This document shows, piece after piece, positions 1 through 5,627 of a DNA stretch of 5,627 nucleotides. Below the pieces are notes generated by a model, which worked only from the letters and a program-made list of their open reading frames with translations, was not told the origin of the DNA and searched no databases. The position numbers and the translations under genes are program-made. The stretch's first letter is position 1. Each line of letters opens with the position of its first letter. Origin of the DNA: Desulfuromonadaceae bacterium GWB2_53_15 (GTDB lineage: Bacteria; Desulfobacterota; Desulfuromonadia; Geobacterales; Pseudopelobacteraceae); assembly GCA_001824455.1 (NCBI GenBank), contig MHXL01000033.1, positions 1-5,627 of the forward strand, read 5' to 3'.

Positions 1-1370
1 GTGGGGGTCGGGGCCACTTGGCGGATCAATTCCAACACCTCCTGAATGCCGGCATCGTTACCCACAATGGGGTCATCGCCAAGCTGCTGATCAAGCTCGC
101 GTCGCACCAGTTCATACTTTTGTATCAACCGGCCACGGTCTTCTTCAATCTGTTGCATATTATACGGCAGACACATCTCGACATCCGCCAAGCCTTGAAA
201 CACCGCGACCGCATATTCACGGCAGGTGCTATAACCACAGGCGCGGCAGTTGAGTTCGTCACCTTGGCTAAACTTGTTGGTGGAATGCATTATGCGCTTT
301 ATGTCATCCTTGCCGGGACTAGGCAATTTGCGCAATTTATCTGAAAAAGTGCGGCGCAGATTCGGAAGCGTGGCTGTGGAATTGTAATGGGCAGCCGTGT
401 TGTAGGGCAGCTCGCTCTTGCTATGGGATACGATCAATTTGCGCTTATAAAAATGGTTGAGCTCCCGGCCACCGTCAGGCCCATCCACACAGCCGCCATC
501 ACAGAACCGCAGGTCTACAAAGGTGGGTGCGATCCTCCCGGCAGCCAGATCGCGAATTATACCGATGGTATGTGATTCCCCTTCGGTGGTGACTGTCTCC
601 GTGTCCAGAAAATCGGGTTCTATGCCAAAGACCTTCAGCGACCCTCCGGTAAGGGTAAACAGCCGGCCTTGACCAGGGTTAATGCCATCAAAGGCCGCCT
701 CGCTGAGTGCTCCCGGGCTTATCCCACGGCTCTTGAACAGCTTGTCAATCTCCTGATAGGTCAGCACCACGTCGATAGCACCAGCCGATTCTTCCGAGTG
801 CACCTCGAACTTGGCCGCGATACAGGTGCTGACATACACGACCTTCGTCTCCTCGCCCAACACCCCTTTGATAAAGCGCCCCATGGCAATCATAGGCGAC
901 ACAACACCAATCAGATTGGGCAATAGCTTGGGATAATGCCGCTCTATCAAGTCTACTACCGCCGGGCAATGCGATGAAATCAGCGGCTGATCCGCTTTGT
1001 GAAGCGCATCATGGTAATTTCCGGCGATCATGCGGGCACCGTAAGCACCTTCGTGTACCTCGAGAAAACCGAGGCTTTTCAGTCCCGCCACCAACTGGCC
1101 AGGGGTAATGGCATGGAAGAAGGCCGGAAATGAGCAGCCCAGCACCGCTACCACCGGGGCGCCCGAAGTCAAAAGTTCCTGAGTCCTGACCATTCGGTCA
1201 ACCACCACCTTGGCATTCTGCGGACAGCTCAGGCAGTTACCGCACCCGATACAACGATCATAGATGATCTGGGCAAAGCCCTGGTCCACCTTGATGGCCT
1301 TGACCGGGCAAGTCCGCACACAGGAGTAACAGCGGCGACAGCGTTCTTTGTAGGTTACGATTGGCTCCAT
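1..1370 (-). CDS. [FeFe]-hydrogenase-like iron-sulfur sensor fused to a sigma-54 activator domain (C-terminus outside window)
   Basis: The open frame runs from ATG at 1370 off the left edge, giving 456 whole codons and part of a 457th. An AAGGA ribosome site lies 5-6 bases upstream (1376-1380). Domains seen in order: ferredoxin-like 4Fe-4S motifs at C11/C14/C17/C21-P and C40/C43/C46/C49-P; an H-cluster-like domain at about 73-330 with L1 SSHCP (C135), L2 STCIAAKFE (C183) and L3 FCDGGC (C290, C294); a 4Fe-4S domain with CRACGYSTC (C375, C378, C383) and C400; a charged coiled coil at about 404-430; then the start of a sigma-54 AAA+ domain, IVGNDAGIQEVLELIRQVAP. The Walker A motif should lie just past the edge. 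Known family: sensory [FeFe] hydrogenases keep the cluster ligands but vary the catalytic residues. Here the L1 proton-transfer Cys is His134 and the L2 Lys is Ala186. The domain is also compact, with L1-L2 and L2-L3 cysteine spacings of 48 and 107. I infer a cytoplasmic H2 or redox-responsive enhancer-binding protein. The iron-sulfur and H-cluster calls are firm; the sigma-54 call rests on about 24 residues. Confidence 0.9.
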   Translation of the reverse strand, partial: MEPIVTYKERCRRCYSCVRTCPVKAIKVDQGFAQIIYDRCIGCGNCLSCPQNAKVVVDRMVRTQELLTSGAPVVAVLGCSFPAFFHAITPGQLVAGLKSLGFLEVHEGAYGARMIAGNYHDALHKADQPLISSHCPAVVDLIERHYPKLLPNLIGVVSPMIAMGRFIKGVLGEETKVVYVSTCIAAKFEVHSEESAGAIDVVLTYQEIDKLFKSRGISPGALSEAAFDGINPGQGRLFTLTGGSLKVFGIEPDFLDTETVTTEGESHTIGIIRDLAAGRIAPTFVDLRFCDGGCVDGPDGGRELNHFYKRKLIVSHSKSELPYNTAAHYNSTATLPNLRRTFSDKLRKLPSPGKDDIKRIMHSTNKFSQGDELNCRACGYSTCREYAVAVFQGLADVEMCLPYNMQQIEEDRGRLIQKYELVRRELDQQLGDDPIVGNDAGIQEVLELIRQVAPTP

Positions 1371-1411
1371 GCAGGTCCTTGTTTACCATCCGGATTGATA
1401 CCGCAGCACAT

Positions 1412-1429
1412 TGTGCCACAAATGACACA
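1412..1429. promoter_or_regulatory. Imperfect 7-4-7 palindrome upstream of the sensor gene (candidate operator)
   Basis: TGTGCCA at 1412-1418 and TGACACA at 1423-1429 form an inverted repeat with six of seven pairs matching across a 4-base spacer. It sits 41 bases upstream of the ATG at 1370 and downstream of the terminator of the preceding gene, so it lies in the only space available for this gene's own promoter. The shape resembles a dimeric regulator site of CRP/FNR type, but the half-sites do not match a known consensus well. Its function is inferred. Confidence 0.3.
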
Positions 1430-1442
1430 TAGCAGTAAACAC

Positions 1443-1474
1443 AAAAAAACGGGGCCCGCAGGCCCCGTAAAAAA
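1443..1474 (-). terminator. Rho-independent terminator after the lipoprotein gene
   Basis: An 8-bp perfect stem (1449-1456 pairing with 1461-1468, ACGGGGCC/GGCCCCGT) closes a CGCA loop. On the minus strand it is followed by a run of six T residues (complement of 1443-1448). It begins about 28 bases past the stop codon of the lipoprotein gene and ends before the start of the sensor gene. It should therefore insulate the sensor gene from upstream transcription. On the plus strand the hairpin is followed by A residues, so it acts in one direction only. Confidence 0.93.
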
Positions 1475-1496
1475 CATTGCACTTGTAAAACGGTTC

Positions 1497-3959
1497 CTAA
1501 AGTCCCAGGAACTTCCTGAGGACAGATTTCGCCGTGGTGGTCTGAATCACCCCACCGATAACCTTTACCTCGGCAGCCGGCTCAAGGCCTTTCAGGCCAG
1601 GATCGACAGAATCGGTAGCAGCATCAGGCAATGGCAGTGCCGTTGACGGAGCAGTCACGCCCGCAGCCGTACAGACGCCAGGATCCTTCTTGACCATGCG
1701 CTGTTCAACCTCAAGAGGTTTGACGTAGTAGGTGGTCGTACCGTTCTTGACAGTGCTGCCGGCGGCAATGGAGAACTCGGGAACGTAGCGCTTGTTTCCT
1801 CCGCTGCAATCCATGGTCTCCTGACCGGTGGCCATATCAAAACACTTGCCCGGAATGCCATGCAGTTCGCCGAAGCCGTTATAGTCCAGGAAGAACTTGA
1901 CCCCGTTGTACTTGTAGTCCGCAGCGGTATTGACGGTCTGGCTGTGGGTGTATTCCACCTTGACAGGCGGATCGAAGGTAACTACGGAATCGCCTGATGT
2001 GACTATCGACAGCTTATTCCAGTTGTTGGGCCCGGTTTCCCATGTATAGAATACCGGCAGAGTCCAGCCCTTCCAGCCGCAGATCTGGCCGGAATTGTTG
2101 CCGCAATCAAGCTGCGCCTGATAGGTTGCCAGATCAACCAGCGCGCCGCTATTAAAGCCCCAGGACTGATTGGCCGGGGCAGTAGCAAGCAGGGCCGGAT
2201 TACCGGCATTGCCACTGTCCTTCAGAGTCATATTGGCAAATGTATAGGCATGGCCGGCAAAACCCGGGGTGTAGTCCTGGGAATAGGTAAGGCCAAGCGG
2301 ATCCATACCGTCGGCGGTGGGCGCCTGGGGACAGTTGTCAAAGCAGGTCAGGGTAGTCGGCACGGCATCGCCCGGATAGACAATATCTTCGGTGTAGAAG
2401 ATCACCGGGGAGGTCGACGACGGGTTAGAGCAGCTGGTGGTACCCGGCGCGCCGAAGCTGCCCGGTGTATAGGTACAGGACTGCAATGGTATGCGCACCT
2501 GGCCGCCCAGCGCCTGGGACCAGAAATTCAGGTCGCCGCCGAACCGCATGTTGCTTGTGTCAAGCGGCACGGGTGTTGTCAGCGGCTCCCAAGCCGGCGG
2601 CCCGCTCATGTTCTGGGGTGCCTTGGCGGTTTTGACCAGGCTCGCACCGTCCCAGATAACACGATACATCACCATCTGGCCGGGATTCAGCGAATCAGGC
2701 TCTGAATATCCTTCAAGAGGTATATTCAAAATATCGCCCAAAGTTGTGCTGTGCTGGGTGTGCTTCTTCAGCTTGCCGTTGTAGGTGGTCAGTGTATAGG
2801 GCGTAGTGACACCGGTACTTTGGTCTTTGTTGTATACGGTGTTACCAACGATCGAAGCACCATTGTCCGGGGACCACATGCCCCAGTAGCCGATCCAGCC
2901 GTAAGTGCCGCTGCCGTCTTCCTTGGTGTTGTAGGAGATGCCGGATTTGACCGTAAAACGGTCGCCGGTCTCAAAATCATACAGACCATAGCGCCAGGCG
3001 GATTGCTCGAAGTTTTTGCGGTCAAAGCACTTGTCCTCGCCGGAATTTGTGCGCCGGAAGTAGTTGCTGTCAAAGGCGAAATTGGACTGATAGGTCTGAG
3101 GCGTGCCATTGTCGTTGCCGGTCTGATAGACTGTGCCTCGGCCACTGGTGTCGCTGTCTTTAATCACAGCTGCCTTCTCTTCGAATTGGCCGTTGGCTTC
3201 CTTGTCGGCAAAGCGCAGTTGCACTACTCCGGCAGCATCCTGGACAGTCTCCAGAAGTCCCTGGAATTTGACCGAACCAGTCAGTTCATCAAAGCCCCTG
3301 AAATCTATCCTGAACAGGCCATAGGGGGGTACCTCGTCCTTGGTCTTGCTCACCACCAGCTTGGCGGTAATAACCTTGGCCGGCTCGCTCCAATTCTGTT
3401 CGCTACGGGCCTTTTCATGCACCCAGACGTGCGCCTCAAGCTGGCCGGCGGCGTTGATCTTGGAATCGACGGTCCAGGTATTGTAATCAGGGGCCGAGGA
3501 GGCCGAGGTATCGCCCTGTTGGCTTGAGCCGGCATTACTGGCGCTGTCGTTCCCTTTGCACAGGCTCTGATTGATCAGGGCCTTGTAGGCTCCCTTGCCG
3601 GCCATGGCCACATAGTTGGTCTGGGCGATCTGGCAGAGGATTTCGTTGACGTTGGTGAAGACCTCGGTGGAGCGATCATGGACGTAGGTGAAGGTCTTGT
3701 CCTTGTTCCAGTCGGCCGTGGCGACAAATTCCGTAATCGGTTTGGCTGTGCTCTTGCCGGCGCCGGGGGGCGACTCACTGGAGTCAAGCACGCTGATCTT
3801 GTCCGCCACTACCGAGCTGGCTCCCTTGGCAACAGCGTCGGCCACAGTATTTCCCCCGCCGCCGCCTCCGCCACCAGCAACCGTTCCGCCACCGCCGCTG
3901 CTACAGCCGGCAAATAGCGCTGCTGCAATACCCATTACCAATAGTTCTCTAGCTTTCAT
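1497..3959 (-). CDS. Large poly-glycine-tethered lipoprotein of unknown function
   Basis: This encodes 820 residues from ATG at 3959 and ends in TAG... the stop at 1497-1499, just before a terminator. The N-terminus is a lipoprotein signal: basic KAR, a hydrophobic stretch and lipobox FAGC with the lipidated Cys at 19. Ser20 follows, which by the E. coli +2 rule favours outer-membrane sorting. A tether of 4 and then 8 glycines (22-25, 29-36) comes next. The rest, rich in Trp, Tyr, Asn, Thr and Gly, looks like an extracytoplasmic beta-rich protein, but I recognise no family. Twelve further cysteines occur at 109, 134, 311, 495, 510, 539, 543, 619, 627, 706, 718 and 763. Many lie in close pairs, suggesting disulfides. 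There is no CxxCH, so it is not a c-type cytochrome. The last ten residues are basic and hydrophobic (KSVLRKFLGL). The gene lies 113 bases after the small exported-protein gene on the same strand. The frame is certain and lipoprotein status very likely; function is unknown. Confidence 0.93.
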   Translation of the reverse strand: MKARELLVMGIAAALFAGCSSGGGGTVAGGGGGGGGNTVADAVAKGASSVVADKISVLDSSESPPGAGKSTAKPITEFVATADWNKDKTFTYVHDRSTEVFTNVNEILCQIAQTNYVAMAGKGAYKALINQSLCKGNDSASNAGSSQQGDTSASSAPDYNTWTVDSKINAAGQLEAHVWVHEKARSEQNWSEPAKVITAKLVVSKTKDEVPPYGLFRIDFRGFDELTGSVKFQGLLETVQDAAGVVQLRFADKEANGQFEEKAAVIKDSDTSGRGTVYQTGNDNGTPQTYQSNFAFDSNYFRRTNSGEDKCFDRKNFEQSAWRYGLYDFETGDRFTVKSGISYNTKEDGSGTYGWIGYWGMWSPDNGASIVGNTVYNKDQSTGVTTPYTLTTYNGKLKKHTQHSTTLGDILNIPLEGYSEPDSLNPGQMVMYRVIWDGASLVKTAKAPQNMSGPPAWEPLTTPVPLDTSNMRFGGDLNFWSQALGGQVRIPLQSCTYTPGSFGAPGTTSCSNPSSTSPVIFYTEDIVYPGDAVPTTLTCFDNCPQAPTADGMDPLGLTYSQDYTPGFAGHAYTFANMTLKDSGNAGNPALLATAPANQSWGFNSGALVDLATYQAQLDCGNNSGQICGWKGWTLPVFYTWETGPNNWNKLSIVTSGDSVVTFDPPVKVEYTHSQTVNTAADYKYNGVKFFLDYNGFGELHGIPGKCFDMATGQETMDCSGGNKRYVPEFSIAAGSTVKNGTTTYYVKPLEVEQRMVKKDPGVCTAAGVTAPSTALPLPDAATDSVDPGLKGLEPAAEVKVIGGVIQTTTAKSVLRKFLGL

Positions 3960-3965
3960 TTTCAA

Positions 3966-3971
3966 CTCCTT
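3966..3971 (-). promoter_or_regulatory. Ribosome binding site that fixes the lipoprotein start
   Basis: The minus strand reads AAGGAG six bases upstream of ATG at 3959, which is ideal spacing. The frame also has a TTG two codons earlier (3965), but that codon directly abuts the AAGGAG with no spacer and cannot be the efficient start. The protein therefore begins MKARELL. Confidence 0.85.
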
Positions 3972-4004
3972 CTTTCGTTAAAAGAGCACCCTTTAAGCCT
4001 CCGG

Positions 4005-4033
4005 CTAATAATTCCTACTGACTGCATTGGCAA
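4005..4033 (-). promoter_or_regulatory. Candidate sigma-70 promoter of the lipoprotein gene
   Basis: On the minus strand, TTGCCA (4028-4033, five of six to the -35 consensus) is followed after exactly 17 bases by TATTAG (4005-4010, four of six to the -10 consensus). This would give a leader of roughly 40 bases ending in the AAGGAG site. It lies in the 113-base gap between the two exported-protein genes. The match is by eye only. Confidence 0.45.
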
Positions 4034-4072
4034 CACCACCCCTTTCCTAGGATGAATGGATTCTTCCAGCCC

Positions 4073-4375
4073 CTACCTGCCGGCGGGCTGCACACCTTGC
4101 TGGGACTGCATTCGCTGCTGGTATCCTCTCTGTTGGGCCTGCTGCATTTGCTGGAACTGCCGCAAACGCACCTCATTCTCATGACGCTTCATATCCGCCT
4201 CCGCCTTTGCTTGCTGGGTGCGGGCATCCGGCTTTTTAGCCGAAGTCCGATGGCCCTTTTTCTTTTTGGACTGCTGCTTGTGTTGCGGCGTTTTCCGGGG
4301 CGCAATGGCCCAGGCGACATCTCCGCATACGTACAGTGCTAAAACAAATCCTGCCAAACAAGTCGGATATCTCAT
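4073..4375 (-). CDS. Small exported Lys/Gln-rich basic protein
   Basis: This encodes 100 residues with a clear Sec signal: MRYP, a hydrophobic core at about 6-18, and an AxA site (A21-W-A23), so cleavage after residue 23 is expected. The 77-residue mature chain has about 19 Lys/Arg against 5 Asp/Glu. It contains a KKKK run at 37-40 and about 18 Gln, concentrated at 73-96 in QQ pairs. It is probably helical or disordered, with no recognisable domain and no cysteine after cleavage. The ribosome site is weak (GGA ten bases before the ATG). The opposite strand carries a Leu-rich open frame (4052-4342) that is the expected complement of CAG/CAA-rich coding and is not a gene. The protein lies upstream of the lipoprotein gene on the same strand with no terminator between. 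It could be a periplasmic polyanion- or envelope-binding protein, but that is only a guess. Confidence 0.65.
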   Translation of the reverse strand: MRYPTCLAGFVLALYVCGDVAWAIAPRKTPQHKQQSKKKKGHRTSAKKPDARTQQAKAEADMKRHENEVRLRQFQQMQQAQQRGYQQRMQSQQGVQPAGR

Positions 4376-4422
4376 GTCTAATCGATCCAGTATTACCGTT
4401 ATATAACTTTATAGTGCTTTAG

Positions 4423-4451
4423 AATTTAGTCTTCTTATCGGCGGATTTCAA
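4423..4451 (-). promoter_or_regulatory. Candidate sigma-70 promoter of the small exported-protein gene
   Basis: On the minus strand, TTGAAA (4446-4451, five of six to consensus) is followed after exactly 17 bases by TAAATT (4423-4428, four of six). The leader to the ATG at 4375 would be about 40 bases. The -35 element overlaps the first copy of the AACATAAT motif by two bases. The region is AT-rich, so chance matches are more likely than usual. Confidence 0.4.
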
Positions 4452-4482
4452 CATAATATTAACTTTTAAAAACATAATGTTA
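4450..4482. repeat. Near-palindromic 12-mer repeated 21 bp apart (candidate operator pair)
   Basis: AACATAATATTA (4450-4461) and AACATAATGTTA (4471-4482) agree at 11 of 12 positions and are offset by 21 bp, two helical turns. The core of the second copy, AACATAATGTT, is palindromic around its central base. The first copy departs from that symmetry at one position. The arrangement suits two dimers of one regulator bound on the same face of the DNA beside the minus-strand promoter. Composition is AT-rich, so this is suggestive only. Confidence 0.35.
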
Positions 4483-4778
4483 GGTTGTTAATGCAATCAA
4501 TGAAGGAGATCTTGTTTTCCCGGTTTATTGCTGCTGAAACGAAGTCAATTAACTGATTTCAATGACAGGTTTTAAGATTTGTTTTGCACTGAAGATTGTG
4601 CCAATCTGCTGTTTGGCTGGCCAGGATAAGAGAACGCGCACCTTGGAACAGATTCTATTGATTGCCTTAATGAGTGAAATCATGTTAACAAGAGCTTGGT
4701 GGCTCTGCGCGGCCAGATTCCGACTCAAATCAACCCGGCCCTGGTGGCTGCGGCATGCTATTAATGGAGTGAATATTT

Positions 4779-5627
4779 ATGGCAAGTTCGACTGATGACC
4801 CAACAGAAAGCGCCTCGCTTTCAGGTGAGGTAACTGGTGATGGTAATGCGCATATGCCTGTTGATACGGATTCTGCCGATGAGCTCAATGCGGCCGATCA
4901 AGGCAGCCCTCCCGAGAATGGCTCCGAACCATTCGCCGACGCTGCTATTTCCGTCAATTCAGTGCATGCCGAGGATGACCGCACGAGCCTAAAGGAACCG
5001 GCTGATGCAGAAGATCTCCCGGACCCGATGGTATCCGAGCGCACGGAAGAAGTCCCGGCTCTTCTCGAAAAAATAGCTGTTTCCCAGCTTGAAGAGCCCG
5101 AAACAGCTTCAACCATGGACTCTGTCCAAGACAAGCCGGATGACCAACCTATACCGGCAGCAACTGTCCAGCCCGGAAATAGTCCGGCGGATCATCCTGC
5201 AGGCGCGACTGAACTGAAAATCATTCTGGAATCCCTGCAGGAATCCTTGGACAACACTCAAAACATTTCCTCAAAGATGGATGCGGTCTCAAACGATACA
5301 GCCCGTCTTGTGAATCAGGTTAACAACATATCGAGCATCTGCGAACTGCTGACCACGGAAATGGAATCCGTCTCTTCGGGCACCCATACCAAAAACATAC
5401 TCTCCAAAACATTCCTGACCATTTCGTCGATAATCATTGCCTTGCTGCTGATTTTCCAGGTGTATATTTTTACGTCGCTGATCAAGATTCAACGGATTCA
5501 GAATGCAGCAGGTACATCGGTTTTAGAAAACATAAGCCAGCTCAACAAGCAAATGGCTGCTTACAATAGCAACCTCACAAAGGCCCTGGAAAATCCGGTT
5601 CAACAAGGGCAGGCCCAACTTAATCCG
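4779..5627 (+). CDS. Single-pass membrane protein with acidic N-terminus and coiled coils (C-terminus outside window)
   Basis: The open frame covers 283 codons from ATG at 4779 and runs off the right edge. An in-frame TGA at 4770-4772 precedes it, and GGAG (4766-4769) lies nine bases upstream, so the start is secure. Residues 1-143 are rich in Asp, Glu, Ser, Pro and Ala, with no hydrophobic segment and no signal peptide, and are probably disordered. Residues about 145-200 have heptad-like spacing of hydrophobic residues (LKIILESLQESLDN and following). A membrane helix lies at about 211-235 (FLTISSIIIALLLIFQVYIF core), flanked by K205/K210 and K236/R239. A second helical, Asn/Gln-rich stretch follows at about 246-272. 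The single Cys is C188. I do not recognise the family. The topology is most simply N-terminus in the cytoplasm. The architecture resembles scaffold or tether proteins of the envelope, but nothing visible assigns a function. The gene diverges from the exported-protein gene across 403 bases. Confidence 0.88.
   Translation, partial: MASSTDDPTESASLSGEVTGDGNAHMPVDTDSADELNAADQGSPPENGSEPFADAAISVNSVHAEDDRTSLKEPADAEDLPDPMVSERTEEVPALLEKIAVSQLEEPETASTMDSVQDKPDDQPIPAATVQPGNSPADHPAGATELKIILESLQESLDNTQNISSKMDAVSNDTARLVNQVNNISSICELLTTEMESVSSGTHTKNILSKTFLTISSIIIALLLIFQVYIFTSLIKIQRIQNAAGTSVLENISQLNKQMAAYNSNLTKALENPVQQGQAQLNP

Larger units (their letters stand above)
4376..4778. other. Divergent AT-rich intergenic region with no convincing gene
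   Basis: These 403 bases separate the minus-strand exported-protein gene from the plus-strand membrane-protein gene. The left half (about 4376-4560) is markedly AT-rich and holds the candidate promoter and the paired AACATAAT motif listed separately. The right half (about 4590-4760) has weak stem-loops (GCCAA/TTGGC at 4600-4617, AGAGC/GCTCT at 4691-4706) without T tracts, and an 8-base direct repeat TGGTGGCT at 4697 and 4742. The unusually long space upstream of the gene at 4779 could hold its promoter and a long leader. I could not pick a plus-strand promoter with confidence. Confidence 0.6.

Noticed and set aside
1258..1482. Minus-strand open frame crossing the terminator and the sensor start
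   Set aside because: It runs through the terminator hairpin and overlaps the sensor gene in another frame that carries clear 4Fe-4S motifs.
2250..3527. Long plus-strand open frames opposite the lipoprotein gene (2250-2705, 2751-3527)
   Set aside because: They are antisense shadows. The minus-strand frame has a ribosome site, lipobox and terminator; these have none of those and no protein-like features.
4052..4342. Leu-rich plus-strand open frame that looks like a hydrophobic membrane protein
   Set aside because: It is the complement of CAG/CAA- and AAG-rich coding in the exported Lys/Gln-rich protein, which has a proper signal peptide.
4491..4556. 21-codon open frame beginning MQSMKEILF in the intergenic region
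   Set aside because: It lacks a convincing ribosome site at its first ATG and shows no attenuator structure after it, so I cannot support it as a leader peptide or small gene.
4600..4617. GCCAA/TTGGC stem-loop in the intergenic region
   Set aside because: It has only five base pairs, an 8-base loop and no T tract, so it is not a terminator and is too weak to call as an RNA element.
4562..4795. 77-codon plus-strand open frame with a repeated TR(A/P)WWL motif, overlapping the start of the gene at 4779
   Set aside because: It has no ribosome binding site, an unusual Cys/Trp/Arg composition, and overlaps a well-supported start in another frame. The peptide repeat comes from the TGGTGGCT direct repeat.

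Overview
The window reads as chromosomal DNA of an anaerobic, diderm bacterium. An affiliation near the Desulfuromonadales or other former Deltaproteobacteria is plausible. The support is an iron-sulfur-rich [FeFe]-hydrogenase-like sensor joined to the start of a sigma-54 activator module, a very large poly-glycine-tethered lipoprotein, and moderately GC-rich coding DNA with an AT-rich intergenic island. The taxonomic guess is inference; no marker gene is present. I see no tRNA, rRNA, CRISPR array, insertion sequence or phage gene.

Layout. Three genes lie on the minus strand and one on the plus strand, diverging from an AT-rich intergenic region at 4376-4778. Reading leftward from that region there is a 100-residue exported Lys/Gln-rich protein (4375-4073), then an 820-residue lipoprotein of unknown family (3959-1497), then a strong intrinsic terminator (1443-1474). 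Next comes the most notable gene, from 1370 to beyond base 1. It encodes ferredoxin-like 4Fe-4S motifs, a shortened [FeFe]-hydrogenase H-cluster-like domain with all four cluster cysteines, a CxxCGY-type 4Fe-4S domain, a short coiled coil and the first residues of a sigma-54 AAA+ domain. Reading rightward, a plus-strand gene (4779 to beyond 5627) encodes a bitopic membrane protein with an acidic, probably disordered N-terminus and coiled coils on both sides of one membrane helix.

How the genes may work together. The 1370 gene looks like a one-component redox or hydrogen sensor that would act as a sigma-54 enhancer-binding protein. It is separated from the lipoprotein gene by the terminator and has its own short regulatory region containing an imperfect palindrome. 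The two exported minus-strand proteins each have a candidate sigma-70 promoter, but no terminator separates them, so they may be partly cotranscribed. Nothing in the sequence links the plus-strand membrane protein to the others except the shared intergenic region, where a near-palindromic 11-mer occurs twice, 21 bp apart.
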